64,000 nucleotides of DNA from Phytohabitans maris (GTDB lineage Bacteria > Actinomycetota > Actinomycetes > Mycobacteriales > Micromonosporaceae). The notes beneath the pieces are model-generated. The model saw only the letters and a program-made list of their open reading frames with translations. It searched no databases and was not told where the DNA came from. The DNA is taken from positions 1-64,000 of the forward strand of contig NZ_JAVHUY010000017.1 in the NCBI RefSeq assembly GCF_031085175.1. Direction: 5' to 3'. Shown piece by piece: positions 35,282 to 43,998 of the stretch (position 1 is the first letter of the stretch; every line of letters starts with the position of its first letter). Made by a program: the position numbers and the translations under genes.

Positions 35282-37540
35282 TCAGGACGCCGTGCGTGCC
35301 GCCTGCACCGCCGCGTACGCGTCGACCATCCCGGCGCCGGTGACGTCGGCCGGCGCGCACTCGCCGGAACTGTCGCCAGGGTTCGCGGGCGTGGCCGTGT
35401 CGCGCAGGATCTCACGGGTACGGGCGAGGTCGCCGATCAGCCGCGGGTTGGCCGACCACATCAGCGCCACCACACCGGCCACGTGCGGTGCGGCCATGGA
35501 GGTGCCGCTCTGCTCGGCGTACCCGCCGCCGGGCATCGCCGAGAGCACGTCCTGGCCGGGCGCCACGATGTCGGGCTTGGCGAGATCGGCGTCGGTCGGT
35601 CCGCGACTGGAGAACTCCGTGACCTCCTTGAGCCGGTCGACCGCGCCGACGGTCTCCACGTCCGGGTACGGGGCCGGCGGGTCGTCGACCGATCCGCAGA
35701 ACGGGCCGGTGTTGCCGGCCGCGACCGTGAAGAAGATGCCGGCGGCCGCGAACGCCGCGGTGGCCGCGCGCAGCGAACCCTCGTCGCAGCCCTCGATCCG
35801 CGGGCAACCCCACGAGTTCGTGAGGACGTGCGGGGCCCGCTCCGGCCGGCCGTCGGTGAACGCGTCGCCGCCGAACGGGAACGGGGCCAGCATGAACTGC
35901 ATGCAGTCCAGGTAGTGGGCCGGGTTGCCGAGGTTGCGGTCGAGGTTGACGCAGCCGACCCAGCGGGCGCCGGGTGCCACGCCGACGGTACGGCCCACCG
36001 CCGAGCCGAGCGTGTGGGTGCCGTGCCCGCCCCGGTCGGTCGGGGTACGGGTGTGGTTCCACGGGTCGTACCAGGAGTCGTCGCCGCCCCGGAAGTTGCC
36101 GGAGAGCGCGGGATGCGCACCGTCCACACCGGAGTCCGAGGTGCCGACCACGACGCCCGAGCCGTCGACGCCGAGCTGGGTGGCGGCACGGTCGGCGCCG
36201 ATCAGCGAGATGTTCCACGGCGGGGCGGAGGGGGCGGGCGCGTCGCCGTGGGTCACGCCGGGATCGGCGGGCAGCGGGCGCAGCCGCTGGCTGAGCAGCA
36301 CCCGGTCGACGTCGTCGCGCCGGGACAGCCAGGCACGGATCGCCGGCCCGCCGTCCACCTCGACGGCGTTGACCAGGTAGTACGGCGTGTAGTCGAGGTG
36401 CCAGCGGTCGAGCGTCCGGCGCAGATCGGCCTGCGTACCGTTGGCGTGTTCGACGAGCCGGCGGTAGACCTCGGTGACCCGGGCCTCGCGGCTGGCGGTG
36501 GTCACCCCGCTCAGGTCGGCCTGGGACTTGAGGATGACGAAGAGGCGCTCGCCGAAGAGGCCGGGCTGACCGGGGCCCAGGTACATCGCCGCACCGGTGA
36601 CCAGCATCAGCACCACCGCCCCGGCCCCGATCCACCGTCCGGCGAGGCGGGCGCGCGCCAAGCCGTACCCGATGCCGACGACGAGCGCGACGGCGAGTGC
36701 GACGGCGGCGGCGATGGACGCCCAGACGGGCAGGTCCCGCCCACCTCCGACCAGCAGCAGCGTGATCTCCTCGGGATCGGCGAAGGCCAGCGGTCCCAGC
36801 GCCGCGACCGCGACCAGCGGTCCGGCGCTGCGCAACGCGGCGGCCGCGAAGCCCAGCGGCGGCAGGAGCAGCATCGCGGCGAGCTGGGCGCCGGCCTGGC
36901 CGACCCCGGCGGCGAGCAGCAGCAGCGCCACGCCGGCGACGAAGCCGCCGAGCACGACGCCGTACCGGGCCCAGAAGGCGGCGTCGAGGATCGCGGCGGC
37001 GAGCCAGCCGAGCGCCGCGGCCGCGAGCACGGCCAGCACGGTCTCCGCCAGCCCGCCCAGCGCGCCGATCCAGAGCCAGGGCAGGAGCACCGCGAGCCCA
37101 CCGGCGAAGCCGAGAGCGGGCAGCGAGGGGCGGCCGCGCAGCAGGACCGCGCCGCCGGCCGCGGCCAGGGCGAGGAGCGCGAGGTAGAGCTCGTTGCGCG
37201 GCTGGGGTACCGCGCGCAGCAGGCCGAGGCCGCCGAGCGCCGCCGCGCCGAGCAGCCACACCCGGCCGGCGGCGCGTACGGCCGGGGAGCGCGGCACGAA
37301 CGCGAGGATGACCGCGGGCGTGGCGGCCAGCACGGCGTTGACGATCGCGACGACCGGCCAGGTCCACGTCGGGGTATCCAGCCCGGTCACCAGCAGCACC
37401 TGGTCGGCCAGCCAGCCGACCGACTGGCACAGGACGGTTATCGCCACCGCCCACACGCCGACCGACGCGGCGGCGAACACCACCCACGGGCTGGTGGAGC
37501 GCTCGGGGACCGGGTACGCCGGGTGTGAGGGATACGCCAT
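35282..37540 (-). CDS. Subtilase fused to a multi-pass membrane domain
   Basis: The 752-aa protein has about ten hydrophobic helices in residues 18-325 and a propeptide-like (I9-type) region (about 340-425). A complete S8 peptidase domain follows, with catalytic Asp469 (TSDSGVD), His506 (GGHGTH), oxyanion Asn610 (VAAGNTG) and Ser681 (SGTSMAAPH). The protease would sit on the outer face, anchored by the polytopic domain. The C-terminus is soluble with no sortase motif. The substrate is unknown. Divergent from glpD. Confidence 0.87.
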   Translation of the reverse strand: MAYPSHPAYPVPERSTSPWVVFAAASVGVWAVAITVLCQSVGWLADQVLLVTGLDTPTWTWPVVAIVNAVLAATPAVILAFVPRSPAVRAAGRVWLLGAAALGGLGLLRAVPQPRNELYLALLALAAAGGAVLLRGRPSLPALGFAGGLAVLLPWLWIGALGGLAETVLAVLAAAALGWLAAAILDAAFWARYGVVLGGFVAGVALLLLAAGVGQAGAQLAAMLLLPPLGFAAAALRSAGPLVAVAALGPLAFADPEEITLLLVGGGRDLPVWASIAAAVALAVALVVGIGYGLARARLAGRWIGAGAVVLMLVTGAAMYLGPGQPGLFGERLFVILKSQADLSGVTTASREARVTEVYRRLVEHANGTQADLRRTLDRWHLDYTPYYLVNAVEVDGGPAIRAWLSRRDDVDRVLLSQRLRPLPADPGVTHGDAPAPSAPPWNISLIGADRAATQLGVDGSGVVVGTSDSGVDGAHPALSGNFRGGDDSWYDPWNHTRTPTDRGGHGTHTLGSAVGRTVGVAPGARWVGCVNLDRNLGNPAHYLDCMQFMLAPFPFGGDAFTDGRPERAPHVLTNSWGCPRIEGCDEGSLRAATAAFAAAGIFFTVAAGNTGPFCGSVDDPPAPYPDVETVGAVDRLKEVTEFSSRGPTDADLAKPDIVAPGQDVLSAMPGGGYAEQSGTSMAAPHVAGVVALMWSANPRLIGDLARTREILRDTATPANPGDSSGECAPADVTGAGMVDAYAAVQAARTAS

Positions 37541-37580
37541 GCGCGAAACACTACGACCGGCCTGCGGTTACCGTGGACAG

Positions 37581-39362
37581 GTGCGAGACCCTGCCGTATC
37601 CCGGTACACCGCCAGCGAGCTCTCCCCCGAGCGCCGCGCCGCCGACCTGCGCCGGCTGCGGAGCGAACGCTTCGACGTCCTCGTCATCGGCGGCGGCGTC
37701 ACCGGCGCGGGCGCCGCGCTCGACGCCGCCTCGCGCGGGCTCAAGGTCGCGCTGGTCGAGGCGCGTGACCTGGCCTCGGGTACCTCCAGCCGGTCCAGCA
37801 AGCTGATCCACGGCGGCCTGCGCTACCTGGAGCAGCTCGAGCTGCACCTGGTGCAGGAGGCGCTCACCGAGCGTGGCCTGCTCGCCACCCGACTCGCCCC
37901 GCACCTGGTGCGCCCGGTGCCGATCCTCGTGCCGCTCCCCGGTGGCCACTCGCCCCGCGAGTTTCCCGGCCGGGCGTGGCGGCGGGCGTACTACGGCGCG
38001 GGGGTCGCGGCGTACGACGCGTTCGCCGGGCTCTTCGGCCACGGGCGGGGCATGCCGCTGCACCGCCACCTGTCCCGCGACGGCGCCCGGCACGTCTTCC
38101 CGAGCCTCCGTCCGGACGTGGTGACCGGGGCGATCCGCTACTACGACGGGCAGGTCGACGACGCCCGCCTGGTGGTCACCCTCGCGCGCACCGCGGCCAG
38201 CCTCGGCGCGGCCGTCGTGACCAGCGCCCGCGCCGTCGGCATGGTGCGGCAGGCGCGGGAGGTGACCGGGGTACGGGTACGCGACCTGGAGTCGCGGGCG
38301 GACGAGTTCGAGGTGCGGGCCCGTACCGTGATCGCGGCGACCGGCGTCTGGAGCGACGACATCTCCGCGATGCTCGGCGACGTCGGCGTACGGCCGGGGC
38401 TGCGGGTGCGCGCCTCGAAGGGCGTCCACGTGGTGGTGCCCCGCTCGGCGATCACCGGCGACGCCGGGCTGATCCTGCGCACGGCCAGCTCGGTGCTCTT
38501 CGTGCTGCCGTGGGGCGGCCACTGGATCATCGGTACCACCGACACCGACTGGCAGCTCGACCGCGACCACCCGGCCGCCTCCGCGCGCGACATCGAGTAC
38601 CTGCTGGATCAGCTAAATACCGTGCTCGACCGGCCAGTGTCCACATCGGACATCGAGGGTGTGTACGCCGGGCTTCGCCCGCTCCTGTCCGGCGAGGCCG
38701 AGCCGACCTCCAAGCTCTCCCGCGAGCACGCCGTCGTCGAGCCCATGCTGGGCCTGATGCTGGTGGCCGGCGGAAAGTACACGACGTACCGGGTGATGGC
38801 CGCCGACGTGGTCGACCGCGCGGCCCGCCGGCTGGGCGTGCGCGTGCCGTCCCGCACCGCCGACCTGCCACTGCTCGGCGCCGACGGGTACGCGGCGATG
38901 TGGCGGGACCGGCTCGACCTGGCCCGGCGGCACGGCGTGCAGGCGGGTGTGCTGGAGCACCTCCTGGAGCGGTACGGCACGCTGGCACCCCAGCTGATCG
39001 CGATGATCCACGCCGAGCCGGCACTGGCCGCCCCGCTCGCCGGCGCGCCCGAATACCTGGCGGCCGAAGTGGCGTACGCGGCCCGGGTCGAGGGCGCCCT
39101 GCACCTCGACGACGTGCTGACCCGGCGCACCCGGATCTCGTTCGAGACGCCTCACCGGGGCACCGAGTCGGCCCAGCACGCGGCCGAGATCATGGGCTCG
39201 GTGCTGGGCTGGGACGCGGACGTGCGGGCCCGCGAGGTGGAGCACTACCTCGCCCGCGTCGAGGCGGAACGCCAGTCGCAGAAGATGCCCGACGACGCCA
39301 CGGCGGACGCCGCCCGGCTCGGCGCGCCGGATGTACGCGGCGCGAGCCCGCTCGCCTTGTAG
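37581..39362 (+). CDS. glpD: Aerobic glycerol-3-phosphate dehydrogenase
   Basis: The 593-aa FAD enzyme oxidises sn-glycerol-3-phosphate to dihydroxyacetone phosphate at the membrane, feeding electrons to quinone. It has the FAD Rossmann motif VLVIGGGVTGAGAALDAASRG (start of the flavoprotein domain), SSRSSKLIHGGLRYLE, WGGHWIIGTTDTDW and the C-terminal DAO domain. GTG 37581 is 6 nt after TACCGT (leaderless). An upstream extension has no support. Confidence 0.94.
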   Translation: MRDPAVSRYTASELSPERRAADLRRLRSERFDVLVIGGGVTGAGAALDAASRGLKVALVEARDLASGTSSRSSKLIHGGLRYLEQLELHLVQEALTERGLLATRLAPHLVRPVPILVPLPGGHSPREFPGRAWRRAYYGAGVAAYDAFAGLFGHGRGMPLHRHLSRDGARHVFPSLRPDVVTGAIRYYDGQVDDARLVVTLARTAASLGAAVVTSARAVGMVRQAREVTGVRVRDLESRADEFEVRARTVIAATGVWSDDISAMLGDVGVRPGLRVRASKGVHVVVPRSAITGDAGLILRTASSVLFVLPWGGHWIIGTTDTDWQLDRDHPAASARDIEYLLDQLNTVLDRPVSTSDIEGVYAGLRPLLSGEAEPTSKLSREHAVVEPMLGLMLVAGGKYTTYRVMAADVVDRAARRLGVRVPSRTADLPLLGADGYAAMWRDRLDLARRHGVQAGVLEHLLERYGTLAPQLIAMIHAEPALAAPLAGAPEYLAAEVAYAARVEGALHLDDVLTRRTRISFETPHRGTESAQHAAEIMGSVLGWDADVRAREVEHYLARVEAERQSQKMPDDATADAARLGAPDVRGASPLAL

Positions 39363-39391
39363 GGGAACCGATCGGGCGTACTCTCCGTCGC

Positions 39392-39919
39392 ATGAAGATG
39401 GCGTACGCGCGTCTATGTGTCGTCGTCGCGGGGCTGCTCGCGTTCGCCGCCTGCGACTCGCCGTCGCCCTCCACGGCCCTGCCTCCTCCTACAGCCGTGC
39501 CCTCCACTGGTGTGCCGGCGCCCTCTACGGCCGTGCCGTTGCCCGCCACGGCCGCGGCGCCGACGACGGTCGCCGCGGCTGGGGTGACGGTCGAGCGGAC
39601 CGGCGGCTTCGTCGGGATCGACCAAAACATCACCGTGGAGCCGGACGGGCGCTGGACCTACTACCGCAGCCGCGTCGGTCAGGGCGGCGGCACACCGGTG
39701 CGCGGGCGGCTCAACGACGCCCAGCTCGCCGACCTGCGGGCGCTCCTCGCCGACCCCCAGCTTGGTCGCGAGGTGGGTGAGTCGTCGGACTGCGCGGACG
39801 GCTTCGTCTACACGCTGGTGACCGGCCCGACGAAGGTGGAGTGGGCCGACTGCGGCACCGGCTCCCCACCGACCGCCATGCGCGTGGTCGATCTGCTCTC
39901 GACCAGCACCCCGTTCTAG
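39392..39919 (+). CDS. Putative lipoprotein
   Basis: The 175-aa product has a short signal peptide ending in the lipobox LAFAAC (Cys at about 21). A Pro/Ser/Thr/Ala-rich wall-spanning linker with imperfect AVP repeats follows, then a globular domain of about 110 residues (TVERTGGFVGIDQNITVEPDGRW... SSDCADGFVY) with two Cys. Family unknown. ATG 39392 is 7 nt after TACTCT (leaderless). Confidence 0.8.
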   Translation: MKMAYARLCVVVAGLLAFAACDSPSPSTALPPPTAVPSTGVPAPSTAVPLPATAAAPTTVAAAGVTVERTGGFVGIDQNITVEPDGRWTYYRSRVGQGGGTPVRGRLNDAQLADLRALLADPQLGREVGESSDCADGFVYTLVTGPTKVEWADCGTGSPPTAMRVVDLLSTSTPF

Positions 39920-40424
39920 GCGGATTTCCCGCGCGCAGCCGCCGGGCCCACCACAGGGCACTCCCGCGGCCTCACCCTCCGCGGTTGGCATATCGGTCCC
40001 GCAGGCGGCGCCTGCGCTCGATGGTTGTGAATCTAGAACGCTTAGGGCGGATATGGAGCCCTAAACGTTCTAGATCGGCTTCAGCTCCCGCCGGAGGCAA
40101 TGGAGCGGTGACCGCGACCAGACACGGAGGGTGAGGCCGCGGTTGGGTCGGTCCAGAACCATTGCCACTCGCCCAATCTTGATCAAGGTCAGGCGACTGC
40201 GCACCGCGGACGACCGGGACGGTCCATGATTCCCGCGGGCACCGCTGCGGCCGGCGGCGGGTTGGCGCTCGCCGAGATCCCCGGCCTCCACTGCCGGCTC
40301 CGCGACGCAAGCCCACCTCACGGGAGGCTCCCCGCAGGGGCCGGGGTGAGATCGCCGACGGCGGAGGGTGAGGCCGCGGGAGCAACGGTCTGGACCACGA
40401 CGGGCGTCGCGGTAGCCCATCCCT
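39920..40424. other. Intergenic island A: hairpin plus composite repeats
   Basis: Some 505 nt without a supported gene. It contains the word GGAGGGTGAGGCCGCGG three times (inverted near 39963-39979, forward near 40127 and 40363), the long hairpin 40031-40075, and a repeat core (40237-40314) shared with 47167-47243. The right edge ACGGTCTGGACCACGACG-GTCGCGGTAGCCC ends at the stop of the GlcD-type gene and recurs in the islands at 47.7 and 52.1 kb. Confidence 0.55.
40031..40075 (-). terminator. 18-bp hairpin, probable terminator
   Basis: The arm 40031-40048 pairs with 40058-40075 around a 9-nt loop. One position is C-A in a plus transcript but a G-U wobble in a minus transcript, so the stem is fully paired only when read on the minus strand. 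It lies 350 nt beyond the GlcD-type gene. Confidence 0.5.
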
Positions 40425-41819
40425 CTAAAGGACCTTGCCGGGGTTGAGCAGTCCCTGCGGGTCGAGCGCGGCTTTGATGGCCTGCTGCACGCGGATGCCG
40501 ACCGGGCCGAGCTCGCGGGCCAACCACTCGCGTTTGAGCAAGCCGACGCCGTGCTCGCCGGTGCAGGTGCCGCCGAGCGCGAGCGTGATCTCCACGATCT
40601 CGTCGAACGCGCGCTGGCACTTCGCCACGCTCGTCGGGTCGGCGCGGTCGACCACGATGTTGGGGTGCATGTTGCCGTCGCCGGCGTGGCCCACGACGCC
40701 GATCGCGACGCCGTTTTCGACCGCGATCCTCTCGATGCCGTCGAGCAGGGCGGCCAGGGCCGAGCGGGGTACGGCCACGTCGTCGATGATCAGGCCGCCG
40801 CTGCCCTGGGGAAACATCTCGGCCGCGTACTTCTCCATCGACGCGTGCGCCAGCCGCCGCGCCTGGAGTAACTGGGCCGCCTCGATCGCGTCGGTGGCCG
40901 CGTACACCTCGTCGGCGCCCGCCTCCTCGCAGAGCGCGGCGATCCGCTCCAGGTCGGCCGCGGCCCGGGCGCCCGTGTCGGTGGCGGCCAGCAGCAGCGC
41001 CTTCGCCTCCGTGCGCAGCCCCATCGGCTGGTACGCCTCCAGCGCGATCAGGTGGGTCTGGTCGAGCAGTTCCAGCAGGCTGGGCGAGAGCCCCTGGGCG
41101 GAGATGGCGGCGACCGCGGCGCCGGCGGCGGCCGTGGACGGGAAGAGCGCCACGAGCGTGAGCGACTCCTCGGCGACCGGCCGCAGCGCCACGGTGATCT
41201 CGGTGATCACGCCGAGCGTGCCCTCCGAGCCGACGAAGAGCTTGGTCAGGTCGTAGCCGGCCACGCCCTTGGCGGTACGCCGGCCGGTGCGCAGCACCTC
41301 GCCGGAGGCGAGCACGACCTCCAGCCCCAGGACGTACTCGACGGTGACGCCGTACTTGACGCAGCACATGCCGCCGGCGTTGGTGGCCACGTTGCCGCCG
41401 ATCGTGGACGACTCCCACGAGCCGGGGTCGGGCGGGTAGCGCAGGCCGTGCTTGGCCACCTCGGCCGCGAGCGCCGAGTTGACCACGCCGGGCTGGAGGA
41501 CGGCGATGCGGTTGACCGGGTCGACTTCGAGGACGCGGTCCATCGCCACGGTGGAGAGGACGATCCCGCCCTCCACCGCGTTTGCGGCGCCGGCCAGGCC
41601 GGTGCGGGCGCCCTGCGGCACGAGCGGCACGCGGTGCTCGGCGGCGATCTTCACGACCGCGGCCACCTGCTCGGTCGTCCGCGGGCGTACCACCACGGCC
41701 GGCAGGCCCGCGTCGACCATGTCGGCCTCGTCGCGTGAATGGCCCTTGAGCAGGTCGGGATCGGTCAGTACGGCTTCGGTGGGGAGGGCGTCACGCAGCG
41801 CGTCGAGCAGGTCGGCCAT
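40425..41819 (-). CDS. FAD-linked oxidase, glycolate/D-lactate dehydrogenase (GlcD) type
   Basis: The 464-aa flavoprotein has the PCMH FAD-binding domain VPQGARTGLAGAANAVEGG and GSWESSTIGGNVATNAGG, with KYGVTVEYVLGLEVVLASGE. The C-terminal cap ends GHAGDGNMHPNIV, GTCTGEHGVGLLK and QGLLNPGKVL, as in GlcD/D-lactate dehydrogenases. It oxidises a 2-hydroxy acid; the exact substrate is open. ATG 41819 is 7 nt after TAGCCT (leaderless). Its stop codon falls in the word CTTTAGAG at the edge of a repeat. Confidence 0.9.
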   Translation of the reverse strand: MADLLDALRDALPTEAVLTDPDLLKGHSRDEADMVDAGLPAVVVRPRTTEQVAAVVKIAAEHRVPLVPQGARTGLAGAANAVEGGIVLSTVAMDRVLEVDPVNRIAVLQPGVVNSALAAEVAKHGLRYPPDPGSWESSTIGGNVATNAGGMCCVKYGVTVEYVLGLEVVLASGEVLRTGRRTAKGVAGYDLTKLFVGSEGTLGVITEITVALRPVAEESLTLVALFPSTAAAGAAVAAISAQGLSPSLLELLDQTHLIALEAYQPMGLRTEAKALLLAATDTGARAAADLERIAALCEEAGADEVYAATDAIEAAQLLQARRLAHASMEKYAAEMFPQGSGGLIIDDVAVPRSALAALLDGIERIAVENGVAIGVVGHAGDGNMHPNIVVDRADPTSVAKCQRAFDEIVEITLALGGTCTGEHGVGLLKREWLARELGPVGIRVQQAIKAALDPQGLLNPGKVL

Positions 41820-41895
41820 GTCTGGCAGGCTAACCGCCGCGCTACGGTGACGCCCATGGGCAGCACGCGAGCGGTGAGCTAGGGGAGCGGCAGGC

Positions 41896-42174
41896 ATGGT
41901 GGTGTACGTCGACCCGCCCGCCTGGCCGGCCCGTGGGCGGCTCTGGTCTCACCTGATCAGCGACGTGTCGTTCGAGGAGCTGCACGCGTTCGCCGAGATG
42001 CTCGGCCTGCCCCGGCGCGGCTTCGACCGCGATCACTACGACATGCCGGCCGAGCGGGTGCCGGTGGCGGTGTGGCTCGGCGCCCGGCCGGTGTCGAGCC
42101 GCGAGATCGTCCGCCTGCTCCACGCCGCCGGCCTGCGCCGCCCCAAGCACCTCTTCTCGTGCCAGCGCGCGTAG
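41896..42174 (+). CDS. DUF4031 domain protein
   Basis: The 92-aa protein consists of one DUF4031 domain (VVYVDPPAWPARGRLWSHLISD... FDRDHYDMP... RLLHAAGLRR), a small actinobacterial family of unknown function. GGGGAG and GGCAGG precede the ATG. Divergent from the GlcD-type gene. Its last 24 nt are nearly duplicated 38 nt downstream at the 3' end of the convergent HD-domain gene. Confidence 0.85.
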   Translation: MVVYVDPPAWPARGRLWSHLISDVSFEELHAFAEMLGLPRRGFDRDHYDMPAERVPVAVWLGARPVSSREIVRLLHAAGLRRPKHLFSCQRA

Positions 42175-42212
42175 TCCCGGCCCAGCGCCTCTTCTCATGC
42201 CAGCGCGCGTAG
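42151..42212. repeat. 24-nt near-exact duplication of the DUF4031 3' end
   Basis: 42151-42174 and 42189-42212 are identical except one base. The first encodes the end and TAG stop of DUF4031; the second, read on the minus strand, encodes the last codons and stop of the HD-domain gene. Confidence 0.7.
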
Positions 42213-42818
42213 CTCCCGCTCCAGGTTGGCGCGGGCCGGGCCCTCCCAGCGCTCGGCCAGCGCCGGCCGGCGGTAGAGCGCGGGCAGGTCGAGCAGGCTC
42301 CGCAGCACGGCCGCCCGGCCGGCCCGAAAAAGCTCGTCGGGCACGTGGGCGTACTCCCGGCGGACGGCGGCGGCGTACGCGTCGTACTCGGCCGGCGGCC
42401 GGGCCAGCACCGCCAGGTCGGCGTCGCAGAGCAGCTCACCGTCGCCGTCGCCGGGTGCCACCACGTGCCCGGCGGTCAGCAGTACCAGCCGCTCCACCTC
42501 GGCCGTGACCGCCGCCGGTACCCCCAGGCCGGCCAGCTCGGTCCGGGCCAGCGCGGCGCTCTCCCGCTCGTTGGCGTCGCCGGGGGAGCGCGGGTCGTAG
42601 ACCGCGTCGTGAAACCAGGTCGCCAGGCGTACCGGGTCGCTCCCGCCCTCGGTGTCCACGATGGACAGCATGGCGGCCAGGTGGTCGACCGTGTGGTAGT
42701 GCCGCTGCGGCTCCCGCCACCGGTCCAGCAGGGCCGTACCGGCCGCGACCAGGGCTTCGTCGCCGGCGGTGGCACCGGCACCGCGGGCCGCCACCCTCCA
42801 GCGCTCGACAAGCGTCAT
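42195..42818 (-). CDS. HD-domain hydrolase-like protein
   Basis: The 207-aa protein has the HD-type metal motif HYHTVDHLAAML (His), ATWFHDAVYDPRSPGD (His-Asp) and CDADLAVLARP (Asp), as in predicted metal-dependent HD phosphohydrolases. The substrate is unknown, probably a nucleotide or small phosphate ester. The C-terminal residues RALA lie in a 24-nt duplication shared with DUF4031. Confidence 0.85.
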   Translation of the reverse strand: MTLVERWRVAARGAGATAGDEALVAAGTALLDRWREPQRHYHTVDHLAAMLSIVDTEGGSDPVRLATWFHDAVYDPRSPGDANERESAALARTELAGLGVPAAVTAEVERLVLLTAGHVVAPGDGDGELLCDADLAVLARPPAEYDAYAAAVRREYAHVPDELFRAGRAAVLRSLLDLPALYRRPALAERWEGPARANLERELRALA

Positions 42819-42847
42819 GTCCCGATCATGCCGGTAGTCTCGCCCGC

Positions 42848-43981
42848 ATGGTGCTCGCGACCGACGAGCTGGCCCGGCGCACAGGCGCCCAGCTGCGGGA
42901 CCGCGTCCGCCGGGTGCGCATGAACGTGCTGCTCGCGCTCCAGGCCGGCGTCGCCGCTGGGCTCGCCTGGCTGGTGGCGCACGAGCTGATCGGCCACCGC
43001 GCGCCGTTCTTCGCCCCGATCGCCGCGGTGATCACGCTCGCGGTGTCGGTGGGGCAGCGGCTGCGGCGCGCGTTCGAGCTGGTCTTCGGTGTGGCCATCG
43101 GCATCGCGGTCGGTGACCTGCTGATCTACCTGATCGGCACCGGAGCGTGGCAGATCGGGCTGGTGGTCACGCTCGCGATCGTGACGGCCATCTTCGTCGG
43201 CGGTGGGTCCGCGCTGATCACCCAGGCCGCCTCGTCGGCCGTGCTGGTCGCCACGCTCACCCCGCCGACGACGTCCGGAATCTCGTACGAGCGCTTCGTG
43301 GACGCGCTGGTCGGCGGGCTCGTGGGGCTCGGCGTGATGGCGCTGCTGCTCCCGGTCAACCCGCTGACCGTGGTCGGACGTGCGGCCCAGCCGGCACTCG
43401 ACGTACTCGCGGAAGGGCTGACCGGGACCGCCGAGGCGCTGGCCGCGCGCGACGTCGAGCGGCTGGAGGCGGTGCTGGCGCGGCTGCGGGCGGCGGAGGG
43501 TGACCTCCGTGCGCTGCAGGAGGCGATCGGGGCGGCGAGCGAGACGGCCGCGCTGGCGCCGGCGCGGTGGCGGACGCGGGGAGCGCTCGGCCAGTACATC
43601 GACGCGGCCGACCACGTCGCGCACACGCTGCGCAACAGCCGCGTGCTGGTGCGGCGGGCGCTGGCGCTGGTCCGGGACGGCGAGGCGCTGCCAGCCGCGC
43701 TGGTCGAGGCGGTGGAGGCGCTCGGCGAGGCGGTGGGCTGGCTGCGGCGCGAGCTCGCCGACGGGATCGAGCCGGTCGCCGCGCGGGAGCGCGCTCTCCG
43801 GGCGGCGAGCGAGGCCGGCATCGCGTACGCGGAGGGCGTCGACTTCTCCGGCAGCGTGATCGTCGCCCAGGTCCGTTCGGCGGCGATCGACCTGGTCCAG
43901 GCCTCCGGTCTGGACGCGAACGAGGCCGGCCGCCGGGTCCGGCGGGCGGTCGGCCGGCACATCCCACCTGATCGCCGCTGA
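42848..43981 (+). CDS. FUSC/aromatic acid exporter family membrane protein
   Basis: The 377-aa protein has an N-terminal membrane half with six short helices in Gly/Ala-rich loops (VLLALQAGVAAGLAWL... ALVGGLVGLGVMALLLPV, about 25-180) and a C-terminal cytoplasmic helical half. This matches the FUSC/ArAE-like family that exports aromatic acids or stress compounds. The substrate is unknown. ATG 42848 is 7 nt after TAGTCT (leaderless). It is followed 17 nt later by the PrsW gene on the same strand. Confidence 0.85.
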   Translation: MVLATDELARRTGAQLRDRVRRVRMNVLLALQAGVAAGLAWLVAHELIGHRAPFFAPIAAVITLAVSVGQRLRRAFELVFGVAIGIAVGDLLIYLIGTGAWQIGLVVTLAIVTAIFVGGGSALITQAASSAVLVATLTPPTTSGISYERFVDALVGGLVGLGVMALLLPVNPLTVVGRAAQPALDVLAEGLTGTAEALAARDVERLEAVLARLRAAEGDLRALQEAIGAASETAALAPARWRTRGALGQYIDAADHVAHTLRNSRVLVRRALALVRDGEALPAALVEAVEALGEAVGWLRRELADGIEPVAARERALRAASEAGIAYAEGVDFSGSVIVAQVRSAAIDLVQASGLDANEAGRRVRRAVGRHIPPDRR

Positions 43982-43998
43982 CGGCTAGGCTGGGCGGC

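Noticed and set aside
34922..37528. Long plus-strand open frame of about 868 codons opposite the subtilase gene
   Set aside because: Antisense to a well-supported S8 protease; composition is Arg/Gly/Ala/Pro shadow coding typical of GC-rich DNA, with no SD or domain.
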